Shown: positions 17,436 to 26,693 of the stretch, piece after piece | Numbering within the stretch: position 1 is the stretch's first letter | Layout: each line of letters begins with the position of its first letter | Notes under the pieces: generated by a model | Told to the model about the DNA's origin: nothing | What the model saw: only the letters and a program-made list of their open reading frames with translations | The model's database searches: none | Program-made: the position numbers and the translations under genes | Assembly: GCA_023390055.1 (NCBI GenBank) | Contig: JAEWDP010000099.1 | Span: forward strand, 1 to 64,000 | Direction of reading: 5' to 3' | Origin: Pseudomonadota bacterium | GTDB lineage: Bacteria > Pseudomonadota > Alphaproteobacteria > Rhizobiales > Rhizobiaceae | Length of the DNA stretch: 64,000 nt

Positions 17436-18212
17436 TCAGCTCAAGGACGAGGACAGTATTGCAAAGAAGATGAAACCGCCCGTAAAGGCGGCTGTCGACA
17501 GGTGACGAGGAGGTGCGGGTTTGTCACCTTGTGGCAAGGTATCTTCGACCGTTGCAAGAAGAAGAATTCCGACGACGAACGCCAATGCAAGATTTTGTGC
17601 AAAGTCCGTGGCGTTGCGGAGCCCAAGAAAGCCGACACCTACTCCAATGACGATCGGGACGGAAAACGTCGAAGTGATCAGGAGCCGGCGACTGCGGGTG
17701 AGCCCTTCAAGCTTGAAGTTGGCAACAGCTCCAAAGCCTCCCGGAATATTGCCTACAAGTTGGCTTAATCCCAGCACGAGGCCAAGACTGCTCGAAATCG
17801 AGGAGCCGATCCCCGTCATCATGGCGTCGCCGAAAAGATCTGCGGCAATAGCAATGTAAACCATCCAGACGCCGACTGAACCCTTGCTTCCATCCGCATA
17901 TTGCTGTGCGTGCCTCACGCCCCAGACCAGAAAGACTGAAACTGCGGCGCCAGCCGCGAAAGCAATCATTGCGGCCACTACATTATCTATTGCCATAATT
18001 CGTGGCATGAGATCGACGCTGACAACCGCGATGGCAATACCTGCTGCAGCGTGAAGCGCAGCACCCACAACCCATTTGGGAGCCTTCGTGCTTTCCGCTA
18101 TCAGACCGCCGATAATCGTTCCAAGAGCAGGAAGCAGCGCAATGGAGAGTGGTAATAGAATATCCAATAGATTCGTGTCCGGGTTTGAGCACCACCTTTG
18201 CGCCGCGATCAC
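17436..18212 (-). CDS. ZIP-family-like metal transporter
   Basis: This 258-residue protein has about eight predicted membrane helices. The family's conserved helices are recognisable: HAAAGIAIAVVSVDLMP (helix with the first histidine) and DLFGDAMMTGIGSS...LVGNIPGGFG. ZIP proteins import divalent cations such as zinc. Some classical metal-binding histidines are replaced here (for example HAAAGI but no HNFPEG in the second motif), so the transported ion or even function is uncertain. The start is a GTG at 18212 with no strong ribosome site. An in-frame TTG shortly after, before DILLPL, is an alternative. Confidence 0.7.
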   Translation of the reverse strand: MIAAQRWCSNPDTNLLDILLPLSIALLPALGTIIGGLIAESTKAPKWVVGAALHAAAGIAIAVVSVDLMPRIMAIDNVVAAMIAFAAGAAVSVFLVWGVRHAQQYADGSKGSVGVWMVYIAIAADLFGDAMMTGIGSSISSSLGLVLGLSQLVGNIPGGFGAVANFKLEGLTRSRRLLITSTFSVPIVIGVGVGFLGLRNATDFAQNLALAFVVGILLLATVEDTLPQGDKPAPPRHLSTAAFTGGFIFFAILSSSLS

Positions 18213-18366
18213 GTGCAGTCTTTGGTAGTCGGGAGCCTATTCCGAAACTCGAAATCTGACGGATCGTTCCAGATCTTCCGGTTCGGCAAGGTGTATGCCA
18301 ACCGGATGTCTGATCGAAGATGCATCATGCACTATCCGGCAGACGTGGCGCCGGAACAATCCGGGT

Positions 18367-19677
18367 TCAGTAGGACGTGTCTGAAGTCGCTATCTGTCTT
18401 GCGATCGCCTTACGGACATGACGTACCACCCGCCATACCACAAGGAGAACAAGCGGCACGACGAAAACAAGTGCCGGCTTCAGATAGTGGATGTCCACAC
18501 CCAGCGTCTGCAGACTGTCCAGGCATACCTTTAGAAGTCCAATGGCATAATAGGTAATGGCGAACACCGAAAATCCTTCAACCGCCTGCTGGATGTGGAC
18601 TTGCGCGCGCGTTCGCTGCTCCACGGACGTGAGCAATGAGGCGTTCTGGTCTTCGAGCTGAACCTGAACCGTTGTACGCAACAGGTCTCCTGCCAGCCGG
18701 ACACGTTCGCCGAGCTCATCTAGTCTGCGTTCTGACGCCGCAAAGGAACGAACAGCAGGCTGAAAACGCCGATTGATAAATGTACCGATCCGCTGGTGCT
18801 GGCTGACCCTGCCTTCACGCAACTCGAGCAATCTACTGTCTACAATATCAGCATAGGCCTTCGTCGCCCCGAAACGGTGTCTGGCGCGCGCGGAGAAATT
18901 CAGTACGTCAGACGACAGCTTGGTCATATCGACGAGAAGCGCCTTGTCCACCTTTGCGGCGCTTTGCATGTGCTGGACAATCAAATTCAGTCGCTGGTCG
19001 AATAATGTCAGGTTCCGGATCGTCTCGCGTGCCACCGGCATGGCAAGCAATGCCATCATCCTGTAGGTCTCGATTTCCAGAAGGCGCCGTACCATGCGTC
19101 CCGTGCGGTAGGCGTTGAGGTTCCTGTTGAAGACAAAGAGCTCCAGAAAGCCGCCTTCGTTCAGTTGAAAGTCAGAGTACACGTCAGCATCGCCGCCACC
19201 AACCTCCGATGCGACAAAGGTTACACCGGTCTTATGCCCGAAAGGAGTTGCGGTTCCTTCCCTGACGATCACCCTGACTGCCGTCACCGTCTGGCCGACA
19301 ATTTCGTTGCGCAACTTTACGAAAGCCGGAGGAGGAGAATATCCTTCGCTCGCCGCTGCCGTGTAGGTAAGGGTCAGGAACTCCGTGTGTAGTTCCCATT
19401 TCAGTCGCCCACCTTCGTAGTCGGCAATTCCGTGTTGAGGCCCTGTACTGGTGGAAGCAGCAGCCAATCGCTGAAGAGGTTCAGGCACAACTGGAGCGAC
19501 ATCTCCATTCATGATGGCGAGATGCCACACGTCCATATTGCCATCGAAATAAAGAGATGGTCGAGCATGCAGTTCGCCGTGAAGTTCACGTCTGAGAGGA
19601 TGTTCCATTCCGCCGGGATCAGCGTCGACCTCAATCATGGCGGAACTCCCTGTGCCGTCAACCGTCACCCCGATCAT
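18367..19677 (-). CDS. DUF3422 family protein, membrane-anchored
   Basis: The protein (436 residues from 19677) matches the DUF3422 pattern: an N-terminal HPLRRELHGELHARPS motif, a soluble domain of about 350 residues with coiled-coil helices, and two C-terminal membrane helices (SVFAITYYAIGLLKVCL and ALVFVVPLVLLVVW). The family is common in alphaproteobacteria and its function is unknown. A longer frame reaches 19902, but that part is basic and unlike the family, and the usual length is near 430. It is a single transcription unit. Confidence 0.87.
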   Translation of the reverse strand: MIGVTVDGTGSSAMIEVDADPGGMEHPLRRELHGELHARPSLYFDGNMDVWHLAIMNGDVAPVVPEPLQRLAAASTSTGPQHGIADYEGGRLKWELHTEFLTLTYTAAASEGYSPPPAFVKLRNEIVGQTVTAVRVIVREGTATPFGHKTGVTFVASEVGGGDADVYSDFQLNEGGFLELFVFNRNLNAYRTGRMVRRLLEIETYRMMALLAMPVARETIRNLTLFDQRLNLIVQHMQSAAKVDKALLVDMTKLSSDVLNFSARARHRFGATKAYADIVDSRLLELREGRVSQHQRIGTFINRRFQPAVRSFAASERRLDELGERVRLAGDLLRTTVQVQLEDQNASLLTSVEQRTRAQVHIQQAVEGFSVFAITYYAIGLLKVCLDSLQTLGVDIHYLKPALVFVVPLVLLVVWRVVRHVRKAIARQIATSDTSY

Positions 19678-20019
19678 GCGGCCACGGTTCAGCTCTTTCA
19701 CGAGACCGAAAAAATGTACTCGTCCACGGGACGCATGACAATGCCCGGGTCTATTCGTGAAGCTGTTGGCCTGTTCGATAGGCTGATTGTCGCAAACGAT
19801 CGAAGAGATCAGTGACGATCTTTGCCTCGGGTTCAATTCCATTCGTGCAACACGATTGCAATCGCGTATCCTGGCCTTCGATGTATGATCACAAATCCGC
19901 AATGGCGAGCGGAAAGAGTGGTTTCAGCTTTTGTGCATCGGTGATGCGGTTGCAGTTCGCAAGAAGCACGCTGTCATCCAGCGTGTGGCGGATCGTGAAA
20001 AATGTCTGAGGAGAGCAGA
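19678..20019. other. Intergenic region between DUF3422 and the cupin gene
   Basis: This 342-base divergent spacer must hold both promoters. The upstream extension of the DUF3422 frame and a plus-strand frame at 19812 do not look like proteins. No clear box was recognised. Confidence 0.45.
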
Positions 20020-20655
20020 ATGCAAGAAAGACCCAGGACCCTCCAGAACCTCTTGAATGCAGCCCGTTTGGCCTATGACGAGTGCGTGACCGATCCAGAC
20101 GGGAAGGCGTCGGTTACGAAGATCTTCGAAGCTCTCGATAATCGCGTCGGCGAACGCAATGGCAGCAGCACAAAGCTTCCAGTATGTTCCCACCTTAAGG
20201 CCGCATTGAGCCTACGGCCACAACAGAAGAGCCTAAGCTCACTCATGGATGCGTTCGCAGAGCTGGAGCCTGAGCTGGGTTGGCAAAGGCGAACGAACTA
20301 CGACGAAGCAACTGCCAGCGAAAATTTCCCTGATGGCCACGGCAATTGCATGATCGCGGGCCCTGGCGGGTTTGAAATGCGCACGGACATCAGCCTCGGA
20401 GTTTCGCTTCTTGCTCCAAATGTTCGTTATCCGGATCATGACCACTCACCAGAAGAGACCTATCTGGTCTTGTCGGACGGCATGTTTCGTCAAGGTGACG
20501 GAAACTGGTTCACACCTGGGGTCGGAGGTACCTTCTACAACGTACCGATGATCCGGCACGCGATGCGGTCAGGGGAAAGCCACTGTTTGCATTCTGGGCG
20601 CTTTGGACAGGGTAGGGGTGATCGGTCGCTTCGCCAGTGTTTTGCAATCAGATGA
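20020..20655 (+). CDS. DddL/DddQ-like cupin (dimethylsulfoniopropionate lyase family), 3' frameshift
   Basis: The protein has a helical N-terminal half and a cupin barrel with the metal-binding HDHSPEETYLVLS (two His, Glu) and a later His in IRHAMRSG. Both are hallmarks of the DddL/DddQ lyase family, which cleave DMSP to dimethyl sulfide and acrylate. After HAMRSGES the frame continues as CLHSGRFGQG, but the next frame reads LFAFWALWTG followed at once by TAG at 20613-20615, the usual family ending. One missing base near 20580 explains this. The ATG at 20020 follows GAGGAG at 20008-20013. In non-marine bacteria the real substrate may differ. The last residues lie outside the metal site, so activity might survive. 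Confidence 0.8.
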   Translation: MQERPRTLQNLLNAARLAYDECVTDPDGKASVTKIFEALDNRVGERNGSSTKLPVCSHLKAALSLRPQQKSLSSLMDAFAELEPELGWQRRTNYDEATASENFPDGHGNCMIAGPGGFEMRTDISLGVSLLAPNVRYPDHDHSPEETYLVLSDGMFRQGDGNWFTPGVGGTFYNVPMIRHAMRSGESHCLHSGRFGQGRGDRSLRQCFAIR

Positions 20656-20780
20656 CCTCTATCCGGCAACGGACATCTTTCGCCGGACCACGACGTTGTG
20701 GTTCTCGAGGCGCTGCGACTTAGTCATGCTGCGCTTTACCAGCGCGCAGATGATGGCTCGACGTCATTTTCCCGCATCGA

Positions 20781-21557
20781 TCAGAAATTGTTGCGCTCGT
20801 GATAGGTTCGCAAGAAGGCCTGGATGCGCGGGTCCTCGGGGTGGTGCAGGATCTGGTCCGGTGCGTCCACACCCACCAGTTCACCCTTTTCCATGAAGGC
20901 GACCTGGTCTGCGACGTGGGCGGCAAAACCCATTTCATGGGTGACGACAACCATGGTCATGCCCTCCGACGCCAGTGTCTTCATGACGCTCAAGACTTCC
21001 CCCACCAGTTCCGGGTCAAGTGCCGAGGTTGGCTCGTCGAACAGCATCAACCGCGGTTCCATGGCGATGGCGCGGGCGATAGCGACGCGCTGCTGCTGGC
21101 CGCCAGACAGGCGGCCGGGATGATTGGCCATCTTGTCGCTCAGTCCGACCTTGTCCAGCGCTTCGGACGCACGTGTCTCGGCCTCGGTTCTAGACATGCC
21201 GCGTACGCGCATCAGTCCTTCGGCGACATTTTGCAACGCCGTCATGTGTGGCCACAGGTTGAACTGCTGGAACACCATGCCGATGGACCGGCGCATTTCG
21301 CGCAATTTTCGACCCGACATCTTGCGGCCGCCCGGGCTCACATAGCCTATCAGCTGGCCGTCGATCTCGATTTCGCCGGAATCATACTCCTCAAGGAAGT
21401 TGATGCAGCGCAAAAGTGTCGACTTGCCCGAGCCTGACGGCCCGATCAGGCAGGTCACCTTGCCCGGAACGATGGATAGATCCACATCCTTCAGCGCCTG
21501 GAAAAGGCCGTAGGATTTATTGACCTTGCGGATCTCGACGGATGACGCTGCAAGCAT
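20781..21557 (-). CDS. Polar amino acid ABC transporter ATP-binding protein (hut-linked)
   Basis: This 258-residue cytoplasmic ATPase has Walker A GPSGSGKST, Q-loop MVFQQFNLWPH, signature LSGGQQQRVAIARA, Walker B MLFDEPTSALD and the switch His in VVTHEMGF. It clearly belongs to the HisP/GlnQ group that energises polar amino acid uptake. It is last of the four-gene uptake unit, two bases after a permease, and downstream of hutU on the same strand, so histidine, urocanate or a related imidazole acid is the likely cargo. Confidence 0.95.
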   Translation of the reverse strand: MLAASSVEIRKVNKSYGLFQALKDVDLSIVPGKVTCLIGPSGSGKSTLLRCINFLEEYDSGEIEIDGQLIGYVSPGGRKMSGRKLREMRRSIGMVFQQFNLWPHMTALQNVAEGLMRVRGMSRTEAETRASEALDKVGLSDKMANHPGRLSGGQQQRVAIARAIAMEPRLMLFDEPTSALDPELVGEVLSVMKTLASEGMTMVVVTHEMGFAAHVADQVAFMEKGELVGVDAPDQILHHPEDPRIQAFLRTYHERNNF

Positions 21558-21558
21558 C

Positions 21559-22221
21559 TTACGTCCTTTCGATCAGGTGTTTCGTGAAGCGCGTTTCCAG
21601 CCGGCGGCCGACGCGCGAGATAGATTCGACCAGAGCCCAGAAGAACAGCGCCAGAACGAGGTTGGCTTCCAGATAGCGGAAGGTCTCGGTCGACATGCGC
21701 TGCACCGAATACATCAGTTCGGGCACGGTAATGATCGACAGAATGACCGTTTCCTTGGTCAAGATGATGGAGAAATTGACCAGCGCCGGCAGCGCCGAAA
21801 CCAGGCCAAGCGGCAGCAGGATGCGGCGCACGATTGTCGGTTCGGACATGCCGATGGCGCGAGCGGCCTCGAGCTGACCCAGCGGTACCGCGTTGAAGCC
21901 TGAACGGAATATCTCCGCGAAATAGGGGCTGCCATAGACCGTCAGCCCCAAAAGACCGGCGGGCAGGGCGTCGAGACGAAGACCGATCAGCGGGCCGCCA
22001 TAATAGAGCACGAAGAGCTGGACGAGAAAGGGTGTGCCACGGATGATTTCGATATAGGTCTGGATCAGCCAGCGAAGCGGACGTGGTCCGTAGCGCTGCG
22101 CCAGTGCAATGACGAGACCCAGCACCATGCCGAAGATGGTGCCCAGCACCCAACACAGGATCGTGAGCCCGAAGCCGTTCAGTAGAATTGGCCAGTATTG
22201 CCACAGGATGCTCAAGTCCAT
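21559..22221 (-). CDS. Polar amino acid ABC transporter permease (hut-linked, second permease)
   Basis: The 220-residue HisM/GlnP-type permease has about five membrane helices, the family N-terminus (LNGFGLTILCWVLG) and the EAA coupling loop LEAARAIGMSEPTIVRRILLPLG that docks on the ATPase. Its ATG overlaps the stop of the other permease by one base. With the paired permease it forms the membrane channel of the hut-linked importer. Confidence 0.94.
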   Translation of the reverse strand: MDLSILWQYWPILLNGFGLTILCWVLGTIFGMVLGLVIALAQRYGPRPLRWLIQTYIEIIRGTPFLVQLFVLYYGGPLIGLRLDALPAGLLGLTVYGSPYFAEIFRSGFNAVPLGQLEAARAIGMSEPTIVRRILLPLGLVSALPALVNFSIILTKETVILSIITVPELMYSVQRMSTETFRYLEANLVLALFFWALVESISRVGRRLETRFTKHLIERT

Positions 22222-22868
22222 TACACGGCCATCCTGTGTTCGAGATAACGCCCCAGCGCAGCCAGGCAGAGGTTGATGACGAGGTAGATGCAGGCTGCTG
22301 CGAGATAGACCTCAAGCGGTCGGAAGGTCATGGCCGCCTGTGCCTGGCTGGCGCGCGTGACCTCCAATATGCCGACGACCGAGACCAGCGACGATGCCTT
22401 GACCAGAAGGATCATCTCGTTGATGAGCGCCGGCAGCGAGATCCTGACCGCCTGCGGCAGGATTATCCTGGTCCAGATATCGCGCGGCCCCATTCCAATG
22501 GCTCTCGCGGCCTCGGCCTGTCCCTGTGGCAGGGCGATGATGGCGCCGCGCCAGATTTCCGAAACATAGGCGCTCGAACAGATGCCAACGGTGAGGACGG
22601 CCGCGACCAGTGCCGGCACGTTGATGCCGATCACAGGCAAAAGATAATAGCAGAGCAGAAGCTGCACGAGCAGCGGAACGCCGCGTAAAAAGCTGACCCA
22701 GACCGCAGCGAAGCGGCGCAGCCAGGACGTGCGCGAGAGCGCAGCAGCGCAAATCAAAGCGCCGATCACAAGTCCAAGGCCAATGCCCAGGCCCGAAATC
22801 AGCAGCGTATAGCGTGCGGCCCAGAAGAGCGGCTCGAAGCTGTTGAAAAAGGCGGGGATCGAAAACAT
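22221..22868 (-). CDS. Polar amino acid ABC transporter permease (hut-linked, first permease)
   Basis: This 215-residue HisQ/GlnP-type permease has helices beginning YTLLISGLGIGLGLVIG and the EAA loop QAEAARAIGMGPRDIWTRIILPQA. It lies 59 bases downstream of the binding-protein gene, with a strong hairpin in the gap, and overlaps the next permease by one base. It pairs with that permease to form the channel. Confidence 0.94.
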   Translation of the reverse strand: MFSIPAFFNSFEPLFWAARYTLLISGLGIGLGLVIGALICAAALSRTSWLRRFAAVWVSFLRGVPLLVQLLLCYYLLPVIGINVPALVAAVLTVGICSSAYVSEIWRGAIIALPQGQAEAARAIGMGPRDIWTRIILPQAVRISLPALINEMILLVKASSLVSVVGILEVTRASQAQAAMTFRPLEVYLAAACIYLVINLCLAALGRYLEHRMAV

Positions 22869-22893
22869 CGCGGCTCCGTCTTGCCAGGGTGCG

Positions 22894-22919
22894 CGCGGGC
22901 GGGATCACTCCCGCCCGCG
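22894..22919 (-). terminator. Strong hairpin between binding protein and permease genes
   Basis: An 11-bp perfect stem, CGCGGGCGGGA with TCCCGCCCGCG, encloses a 4-base loop. Placed between the solute-binding protein and the membrane genes, it probably protects the upstream message or partly terminates, which would give the usual excess of binding protein over permease. No T run follows. Confidence 0.6.
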
Positions 22920-22927
22920 GCGTTTCA

Positions 22928-23746
22928 TCACTTGGTGGGAACTTCGAGCGGAAGTTCGGTGTAACCGCCCAGCCATTTTTCCTGGATGGCCTTGACGCGG
23001 CCATCCTCGGTCATCTTGATGACGGCATCATTGATGGCCTTGACGAAGCTTTCGCTTTCGGCGTCCTTGCGCGCTACCCAGGCAAAATAGGTCGGCTGGC
23101 CGAAGGAGGCCGGTTCGAACAGCGCGAAGGTCTCGCCGCGGTTCTTGACCAGGTATGTCAGGTTCGGAAGCGAGCCTGCAACGGCGTCCAGACGGCCGGC
23201 TGCGAGGTCGGCGTAGGCTTCGTCGGTCGTACCGTACTCCTTGATGTCTACGCCGCCCAGTTCCTCGGCATAGGCCTGCAACTGCCTGAATTGCGCCGTG
23301 CCCTGCTGGACACCGACGGTCTTGCCCTTGATGTCTTCAGGCTTTTGAAGATCGGTGTTGCCGGCGGAACGCACGAGGGAAACAGTGGCGTCGGCGATCG
23401 GCAGCGTAAACGCGTAACGCTCGAGGCGCTCAGGTGTGATGGTCACCGGAGCGATGACGATGTCGAACTTCTTCACCTCAAGGCCAGGCAGTTCTGCGGT
23501 CCAGGGAATGTCCTGGTAGACCGGCTCAACGCCGAGTTCCTTGGAGACTTCGTCGAAGAGGTCCTTCGTCATGCCTTCATAGGTGCCGTTGTTGAGCATG
23601 TCGAACGGCGCATAATGCATGTCTGTCGCCGTGATGATCTTGCCGGCGGCCTGGATGTCGGACAGCTGATCGGCCATGGCAGGCACGGTCAAGCCGAGTG
23701 CGGTCAATCCAAATACCGCGGATTTTAGAAATGTCGCGAATCTCAT
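22928..23746 (-). CDS. Polar amino acid ABC transporter substrate-binding protein (hut-linked)
   Basis: This 272-residue periplasmic protein has a signal peptide (MRFATFLKSAVFG... ending AMA) and the SBP family 3 fold: HYAPFDMLNNGTYEGMTKDLFDEV at the start and the usual TERLERYAFTLPI hinge region. The ATG at 23746 follows GGGAGAAG. Earlier in-frame starts lack a signal peptide. It captures the ligand for the two permeases and ATPase that follow. Its location 104 bases after hutU suggests histidine, urocanate or imidazolepropionate. Confidence 0.93.
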   Translation of the reverse strand: MRFATFLKSAVFGLTALGLTVPAMADQLSDIQAAGKIITATDMHYAPFDMLNNGTYEGMTKDLFDEVSKELGVEPVYQDIPWTAELPGLEVKKFDIVIAPVTITPERLERYAFTLPIADATVSLVRSAGNTDLQKPEDIKGKTVGVQQGTAQFRQLQAYAEELGGVDIKEYGTTDEAYADLAAGRLDAVAGSLPNLTYLVKNRGETFALFEPASFGQPTYFAWVARKDAESESFVKAINDAVIKMTEDGRVKAIQEKWLGGYTELPLEVPTK

Positions 23747-23808
23747 GGTCTTCTCCCAAGTAACAGTTCTGGATGGTGGTTCTGTTGAACAGCTATAAAC
23801 ATTTTGTT

Positions 23809-23835
23809 GCGCGTCGCCAGTGACCGGCGGCGCGC
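23809..23835 (-). terminator. GC-rich hairpin after hutU
   Basis: GCGCGTCGCC and GGCGGCGCGC can pair over 10 positions (one G-T) with a 7-base loop, just past the hutU stop and before the transporter genes. It may act as an attenuator separating enzyme and transporter expression. No T run is visible. Confidence 0.4.
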
Positions 23836-23850
23836 GGTGGCTTTGCGGCA

Positions 23851-25515
23851 TCACAAAATGCCGGGCAGGTTCAACCCATGCTCGCGGGCGCAATCGACCG
23901 CGATCTCGTAGCCCGCATCGGCGTGACGCATCACACCGGTGGCAGGATCATTCCACAGCACGCGGGCAAGGCGTGCGTCAGCATCTTGCGTGCCGTCGCA
24001 GCAGATGACCATGCCCGAATGCTGAGAAAAGCCCATGCCGACGCCGCCGCCGTGGTGCAGCGACACCCAGGTGGCGCCAGAGGCGGTGTTGAGCAGGGCG
24101 TTCAGCAGCGGCCAGTCGGATACGGCGTCCGAGCCATCCCGCATGGCTTCGGTCTCACGATTGGGCGAGGCGACCGAACCGGAATCGAGATGATCGCGAC
24201 CGATCACGATCGGCGCCTTCAGTTCGCCGTTGCGCACCATTTCGTTGAAGGCGAGACCGAGCTTGTGACGCTGGCCAAGACCTACCCAGCAGATGCGCGC
24301 CGGCAGGCCCTGGAAGGCGATGCGCTCACGCGCCATGTCCAGCCAGTTGTGCAGGTGCGGATCGTCGATCAGTTCCTTGACCTTCTGGTCGGTCCTGTAG
24401 ATGTCTTCCGGATCTCCCGACAGGGCGGCCCAGCGGAAGGGGCCGACGCCGCGGCAAAACAGCGGGCGGATATAGGCCGGTACAAAACCGGGGAATGCAA
24501 ATGCATCTTCCAGGCCTTCTTCAAGCGCCATCTGACGGATATTGTTGCCGTAGTCGACGGTCGGGATGCGCTTTTCGTGGAAGGCTACCATGGCCTCGAC
24601 CTGCACCTTCATCGAGGCGCGGGCCGCCTTTTCGACTGCCTTGGGATCGCTATCCTGCTTTGCACGCCATTCCGCGACGGTCCATCCCTGCGGCAGGTAT
24701 CCGTGCACCGGGTCATGCGCAGATGTCTGATCGGTAACAATGTCGGGCCGCACGCCGCGCTTCATCAGTTCGGGGAAGACGTCTGCAGCATTGCCGATCA
24801 AAGCCACGGACTTCGCCTCGCCGGCCTTGGTCCAGCGCTCGATCATCTGAAGCGCCTCGTCAATCGAATGGGTCTTCTCATCGACATAGCGTGTACGCAG
24901 GCGGAAATCGGCGCGGGTCTCGTCGCATTCCACCGCCAGGCAGGAGGCGCCGGCCATGACAGCCGCCAACGGCTGGGCGCCACCCATGCCGCCGAGGCCA
25001 CCGGTCAGGATCCATTTACCCTTGAGGCTTCCGCCATAATGCTGGCGTCCGGCCTCCACAAAAGTTTCATAGGTACCCTGAACGATGCCCTGCGAACCGA
25101 TATAGATCCATGATCCTGCAGTCATCTGGCCGTACATGGCCAGGCCCTTCTTGTCGAGTTCGTTGAAATGGTCCCAGTTGGCCCAGTTCGGTACGAGGTT
25201 GGAGTTGGCGATTAGCACGCGGGGCGCGTCCTTGTGTGTCTTGAAGACGCCGACCGGCTTTCCCGACTGTACCAAAAGGGTCTCGTCGGCCTCCAGTTTT
25301 TTCAGGCTGTCGACGATGAGGTCAAAATCCCGCCAGGTGCGGGCGGCGCGGCCGATGCCGCCATAGACCACCAGCTCGTGCGGGTTTTCGGCGACGTCCG
25401 GATGCAGATTGTTCATCAGCATCCGCATCGGTGCCTCTGTCAGCCAGCTCTTTGCGGTGATCTCGGCGCCCGTCGGGGGGAAGATGTCGCGTGTGTTGTG
25501 TCTTGGATTTGTCAC
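23851..25515 (-). CDS. hutU: Urocanate hydratase
   Basis: The 554-residue protein is full length for urocanase, the NAD-dependent enzyme that converts urocanate to imidazolone propionate, second step of histidine breakdown. Family motifs include GGIGRAARTW, the NAD-binding GLGGMGGAQP region and the active-site cysteine loop GLPARICWVGLGQRHK. It is the fifth gene of the leftward hut unit, 14 bases after the acyl-CoA dehydrogenase gene, so the two unusual CoA genes are embedded between hutH and hutU. Confidence 0.98.
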   Translation of the reverse strand: MTNPRHNTRDIFPPTGAEITAKSWLTEAPMRMLMNNLHPDVAENPHELVVYGGIGRAARTWRDFDLIVDSLKKLEADETLLVQSGKPVGVFKTHKDAPRVLIANSNLVPNWANWDHFNELDKKGLAMYGQMTAGSWIYIGSQGIVQGTYETFVEAGRQHYGGSLKGKWILTGGLGGMGGAQPLAAVMAGASCLAVECDETRADFRLRTRYVDEKTHSIDEALQMIERWTKAGEAKSVALIGNAADVFPELMKRGVRPDIVTDQTSAHDPVHGYLPQGWTVAEWRAKQDSDPKAVEKAARASMKVQVEAMVAFHEKRIPTVDYGNNIRQMALEEGLEDAFAFPGFVPAYIRPLFCRGVGPFRWAALSGDPEDIYRTDQKVKELIDDPHLHNWLDMARERIAFQGLPARICWVGLGQRHKLGLAFNEMVRNGELKAPIVIGRDHLDSGSVASPNRETEAMRDGSDAVSDWPLLNALLNTASGATWVSLHHGGGVGMGFSQHSGMVICCDGTQDADARLARVLWNDPATGVMRHADAGYEIAVDCAREHGLNLPGIL

Positions 25516-25529
25516 GGTTCGGTTCCCTG

Positions 25530-26693
25530 TCAGGCCAGCATATTGCCGGAAATGATTATGCGTTGAATTTCGCTGGATCCCTCGTAGATGCGCATGATGC
25601 GCAAGTCACGATTGATCCGCTCGATGGGAAAGTCCCGGGTATAGCCATAGCCACCATGCAGCTGCAGGGCGGTGTCGGCAATCTTGCCCGCCGCTTCGGA
25701 CGCGCAAAGCTTGGCCATTGATGACGCCAGCGAGAAGCGGCCACCGTGATGGTGAGCAAGATCGCGCTGGCGCGCGGCGTCCTGTGATAAAAGCAGCGCC
25801 GACTGGAATGCGAGCGCCATGTCGGCTATCATCCAGCGGATCCCCTGGCGTTCCGATAGGGGAGTGCCGCCGATGATGCGTTCCTTGGCATAGTCGATCG
25901 CCGAATTCATCGCCGCACCGGCAAGGCCGAGGCACTGTGCGGCAACCTCGATCCGGCCGTTGTCGAGCACCTGCATCGCCGTGCGAAAACCCTTGCCTTC
26001 CTCGCCCAGCAGCGCGCTTTGCGCAAGATCGCAATCGAGGTTCAGCGTGAAGACATGGCCACCCTTCAGTCCCATGGTCTTTTCCGGCGGACCGGCCTCG
26101 AAGCCGGGGGTGTCCTTCGGCAGGATGAAGGCTGAGATGCCGCGATGTGCCTTGTCTGGATCGGTCACCGCGTAGACCACGATGAAGTCGGCGACACCGC
26201 CATTGGAAATGAAGCACTTGGTGCCCTTGAGGTGCCAGCCGCTTTCGGTGCGCCGTGCCCGCGTCTTCATGTCGGCAGGATCGGAGCCGGCGGTGGGCTC
26301 CGTCAGCGCGAAGGCGGCGAGTGCCTCGCCGGTGGCGGCCCTTGGCAGCCATTCTTGTTTTTGTGCCTCGCTGCCGCCGATCAGGATGGAATCGGTGGCC
26401 AGATAATGTGCTGTCAGCGCCGATGCGGTGGAACCGCAGGCGCCGGCGATGATAGAGACCGCGCGCAGGAGTGCGGGTGCGGATATCCCGCTGCCACCGT
26501 AAGCTTCGGGCAGGTTGGCGCCCATCATACCGGCTTCGCCGAGCGTTGCGAGCTGCTCGTGCACGAAGCTGGAGGTCTCGTCGGTCGATGCTGCCAGCGG
26601 TGCAATCTTAGCCGCGCAAAGCCGCTCCAGGACGTCGCAGAACATGCGCTCCTCATCGCCAAGCATATGCCATGGGTCGTTGATCTGCGTCAT
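25530..26693 (-). CDS. Acyl-CoA dehydrogenase inside the hut operon
   Basis: This 387-residue flavoenzyme oxidises an acyl-CoA to the 2,3-enoyl-CoA. Family signatures are FALTEPTAGSDPADMKT (FAD and substrate contact), the LQLHGGYGYTRDFPIER region and the C-terminal YEGSSEIQR, where Glu371 is the expected catalytic base. Its start overlaps the stop of the CoA transferase by four bases and hutU follows after 14 bases, so it is tightly coupled to histidine catabolism. A normal hut pathway has no acyl-CoA step. By analogy with caiA/caiB, it may desaturate imidazolepropionyl-CoA to urocanoyl-CoA. A branched- or short-chain acyl-CoA is the alternative. Confidence 0.93.
   Translation of the reverse strand: MTQINDPWHMLGDEERMFCDVLERLCAAKIAPLAASTDETSSFVHEQLATLGEAGMMGANLPEAYGGSGISAPALLRAVSIIAGACGSTASALTAHYLATDSILIGGSEAQKQEWLPRAATGEALAAFALTEPTAGSDPADMKTRARRTESGWHLKGTKCFISNGGVADFIVVYAVTDPDKAHRGISAFILPKDTPGFEAGPPEKTMGLKGGHVFTLNLDCDLAQSALLGEEGKGFRTAMQVLDNGRIEVAAQCLGLAGAAMNSAIDYAKERIIGGTPLSERQGIRWMIADMALAFQSALLLSQDAARQRDLAHHHGGRFSLASSMAKLCASEAAGKIADTALQLHGGYGYTRDFPIERINRDLRIMRIYEGSSEIQRIIISGNMLA

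Noticed and set aside
23878..25113. 411-codon plus-strand frame inside hutU
   Set aside because: It is antisense to an unmistakable urocanase and rich in His, Arg and Gly as expected of a shadow frame in GC-rich DNA.
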